NCBI GenBank assembly: GCA_025465475.1
Contig: JAODMR010000013.1
Span: 1-38,677, forward strand
Direction of reading: 5' to 3'
Origin: Micrococcaceae bacterium
GTDB lineage: Bacteria > Actinomycetota > Actinomycetes > Actinomycetales > Micrococcaceae
Length of the DNA: 38,677 nucleotides
A program made the position numbers and the translations under genes. Under the pieces are notes generated by a model. That model was given only the letters and a program-made list of their open reading frames with translations, was not told the origin of the DNA and searched no databases. Positions 37,306-38,677 of this stretch are shown here, piece by piece; position 1 is the stretch's first letter, and each line of letters opens with the position of its first letter.

Positions 37306-38082
37306 CTAGGAAACCTGCAGGCCACCGTTGATGTCATAGGTGGCAGCGGTGATGTACCCGGCGTCAGGGCCGAGCAGGAATGCGATCAGCGCCGCGACCT
37401 CCTCCCGGGTTCCGACCCGTCCCATCATGATGCCTTCGGACATAGCGGCTTTGCGTTCCTCGGAGAGAGTTCCTCCCATGATGTCGGTGTCGATCGGTCC
37501 CGGAGCAACGGCGTTGACTGTCACGCCGAATTCTCCCACTTCACGGGCCAGGGCACGTGTGAAGCCGAGGATCCCGGCCTTGGACGCACTGTAAGCGACC
37601 TTGGAGTACGTGCCACCACCGCGCTGCGCGGAAATGGAGGACACGCTGACGATGCGTCCCAGCTTGCGTTCGATCATGCCTGCCAGCACCCGTTGGCTGA
37701 CCAGGAAGGTCCCCCGCATGTTGATCGCGAAGACTTTGTCCCACTCCTCCACGCTGGTTTCCAGGAACGTCGTGGGCGAACTGATGCCGGCCAGATTGGC
37801 CAGGGCAACAACCGGGGGAAGGTTCTGTTCCACCTCGCTGATGGCCTTGTCCACTGAGGCCACGTCGGAGACGTCAGCGCCAACGCCGAGGGCCTTCACG
37901 CCGTGCCGGGTGCTGATGTCCTCAGCGGCGGAACGGGCGGCGTCCGCGTCGATGTCGAGGATTGCGACTGCCCACCCTTCGCTCGCGAGGCGGTCCGCGG
38001 TGGCGCGGCCGATGCCGCGGGCGCTCGCTGCGCCCGTCAGTACTGCTGTGCGTTCGGCGGGAAATGACGGGGATTCGGTCAT
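37306..38082 (-). CDS. Short-chain dehydrogenase/reductase (SDR)
   Basis: Classical SDR of 258 residues: cofactor motif TGAASARGIG, NLAG in place of NNAG, catalytic Ser in SVSSISAQ and YSASK with the active Tyr/Lys. VAPGPIDTDI and the C-terminal ATYDINGGLQV are typical. Asp in ILDIDAD after the second strand suggests NAD(H) preference. AGGAGC lies seven bases before the ATG. It is the first clear gene of the SDR-kinase-dehydrogenase operon and probably oxidises a hydroxyl of the same substrate; the exact one is unknown. Confidence 0.9.
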   Translation of the reverse strand: MTESPSFPAERTAVLTGAASARGIGRATADRLASEGWAVAILDIDADAARSAAEDISTRHGVKALGVGADVSDVASVDKAISEVEQNLPPVVALANLAGISSPTTFLETSVEEWDKVFAINMRGTFLVSQRVLAGMIERKLGRIVSVSSISAQRGGGTYSKVAYSASKAGILGFTRALAREVGEFGVTVNAVAPGPIDTDIMGGTLSEERKAAMSEGIMMGRVGTREEVAALIAFLLGPDAGYITAATYDINGGLQVS

Positions 38083-38108
38083 GGGGATGCTCCTAAGGGT
38101 GTTGCCGG

Positions 38109-38299
38109 CTACGCGGACTGGAAGGTTGGTTGGTCAGTGGGTTTCGGCGACGGGCAGGTTGGGCCCGGGCATGGAAACGCTCTCCGGACGACGGGGAGCA
38201 GGAATCCCGCGCCGGGGCGGCCGACGGCCGCCAGCACCCTGCTCATGCGAACGTGCCAGACCCGGTTGCGGGGAACGGGAGAGCGGAATACGCGCGCAT
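38109..38299 (-). other. Possible coupled micro-ORFs in the SDR leader
   Basis: An 18-codon frame (38243-38299) starts at an ATG six bases after a strong AAAGGAG site. Its stop overlaps the start of a 45-codon frame (38109-38246) by ATGA; this ends 26 bases before the SDR start. The peptides (MRAYSALPFPATGSGTFA; MSRVLAAVGRPGAGFLLPVV plus a Pro-rich tail) match nothing I know. Coding-like third positions shift frame near the end, so a decayed gene is also possible. Confidence 0.35.
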
Positions 38300-38359
38300 G
38301 GGAACTCCTTTGGCCAACGCGGTTCTTTACTTAGTTATAGGCCGAGCAACCGCCCACGG

Positions 38360-38385
38360 ATAGATGTCAGATGTCTGATATCTAT
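38360..38385. promoter_or_regulatory. Palindromic operator candidate upstream of the SDR operon
   Basis: Arms ATAGATGTCAGA (38360-38371) and TCTGATATCTAT (38374-38385) are inverted repeats with 11 of 12 positions paired around a TG centre. FadR-subfamily GntR proteins bind similar short AT-flanked palindromes, and such a regulator gene begins 150 bases away. A binding site for it is likely but inferred. Confidence 0.65.
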
Positions 38386-38537
38386 GTTGAAAGAGAGCTT
38401 AGTCACAGAGAGGCTGGAGGTCAATATGGGGCCGCGATGCGCTAGCCAAGGCGGCGGCGTCAGCTGGCCGAAAAGTCTGCCTGGTGTCAGGCCGGGTCGT
38501 CAGTGCGGTACGTCAGGCCGGGTCGGTATTACGACTG

Positions 38538-38677
38538 TCAGGGCGGTCCCTCAGTGGGGTCCGTGGCCAGGAGGTAGTGCTCGTAGTCCTCGAACGTTTG
38601 GCTGATATGGGCATCCATGGCCGACCGGGCTGCCTCCGCACCGCCGCCGGCAATGGCCGTGAGAACCTGCTTGTGAT
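38538..38677 (-). CDS. FadR-type GntR regulator, C-terminal end of FCD domain (partial)
   Basis: The minus-strand frame is open from the window end to a TGA at 38538-38540 and encodes about 46 residues: HKQVLTAIAGGGAEAARSAM, DAHISQTFEDYEHYLL and a short tail. H-x-x-V-L-x-A-I followed by A-A-R-x-A-M-x-x-H-I is the conserved final helix pair of FCD domains, including a metal/ligand His. The DNA-binding half lies outside the window. It probably controls the SDR-kinase-dehydrogenase operon. Confidence 0.82.
   Translation of the reverse strand, partial: HKQVLTAIAGGGAEAARSAMDAHISQTFEDYEHYLLATDPTEGPP

Larger units (their letters stand above)
38083..38537. promoter_or_regulatory. SDR operon control region, 455 bp without a clear gene
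   Basis: From the SDR start outward it contains two overlapping micro-ORFs on the minus strand (38109-38299), an AT-rich stretch at about 38320-38345, a near-perfect palindrome (38360-38385) and, close to the FadR-type gene, a GTCAGGCCGGGTCG motif occurring twice (about 38467 and 38511). The FadR-type gene is on the same strand upstream. Confidence 0.55.

Overview
This is a high-GC window whose gene content and codon use fit an actinobacterium of the Micrococcaceae (Arthrobacter or a close relative). The pointers are a monomeric NADP-isocitrate dehydrogenase, the actinobacterial perM-purN-purH neighbourhood, a DUF6318 lipoprotein, lipoprotein-type ABC binding proteins, and intergenic arrays of TCGA-rich repeats. 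The genus is an inference; there is no rRNA or tRNA in the window.

Layout. 1-243: 3' end of a Gfo/Idh/MocA oxidoreductase. 375-5614 (minus): a complete branched-chain amino acid ABC importer, livK-H-M-G-F, with a hairpin attenuator after livK. 6023-8242: monomeric icd. 8342-14494: the purine/cell-division block perM-purN-purH, interrupted between purN and purH by an MFS transporter, a repeat array and a DUF6318 lipoprotein gene. 14807-17274 (plus): a polar amino acid importer (binding protein and two permeases) without an ATPase gene. 17652-17855: a cold-shock protein. 18120-20005: an alpha/beta hydrolase with a disturbed N-terminal reading frame, convergent with an FMN reductase. 20201-20638: a solitary vsr endonuclease gene bordered by short repeats.

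20708-25888 is a self-contained catabolic module: a TPP-dependent decarboxylase, a ureohydrolase, an XRE-cupin regulator and a divergent Na+/solute symporter. The set suggests uptake and breakdown of a guanidino compound, possibly through 2-ketoarginine and 4-guanidinobutyrate. 26104-27195 encodes a ferritin-like/VIT1 fusion, probably for iron or manganese detoxification.

27201-34454 is a cyclitol/sugar region: a CUT2-type ABC importer with a Gfo/Idh dehydrogenase, a divergent GntR/UTRA regulator, iolB and a convergent iolG. The other iol enzymes are not here. 34616-38677 (minus) holds a small acidic protein, an LtnD-like dehydrogenase, an OtnK-like four-carbon acid sugar kinase, an SDR and the end of a FadR-type regulator. 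A near-perfect palindrome lies upstream of the SDR. This set looks like a four-carbon sugar acid pathway.

The most unusual structural feature is a set of four intergenic repeat arrays (about 11.5, 17.3, 33.3 and 34.5 kb). Each has a cluster of direct copies followed by a cluster of inverted copies of a short TCGA-containing core. Three of the four sit between convergent genes.
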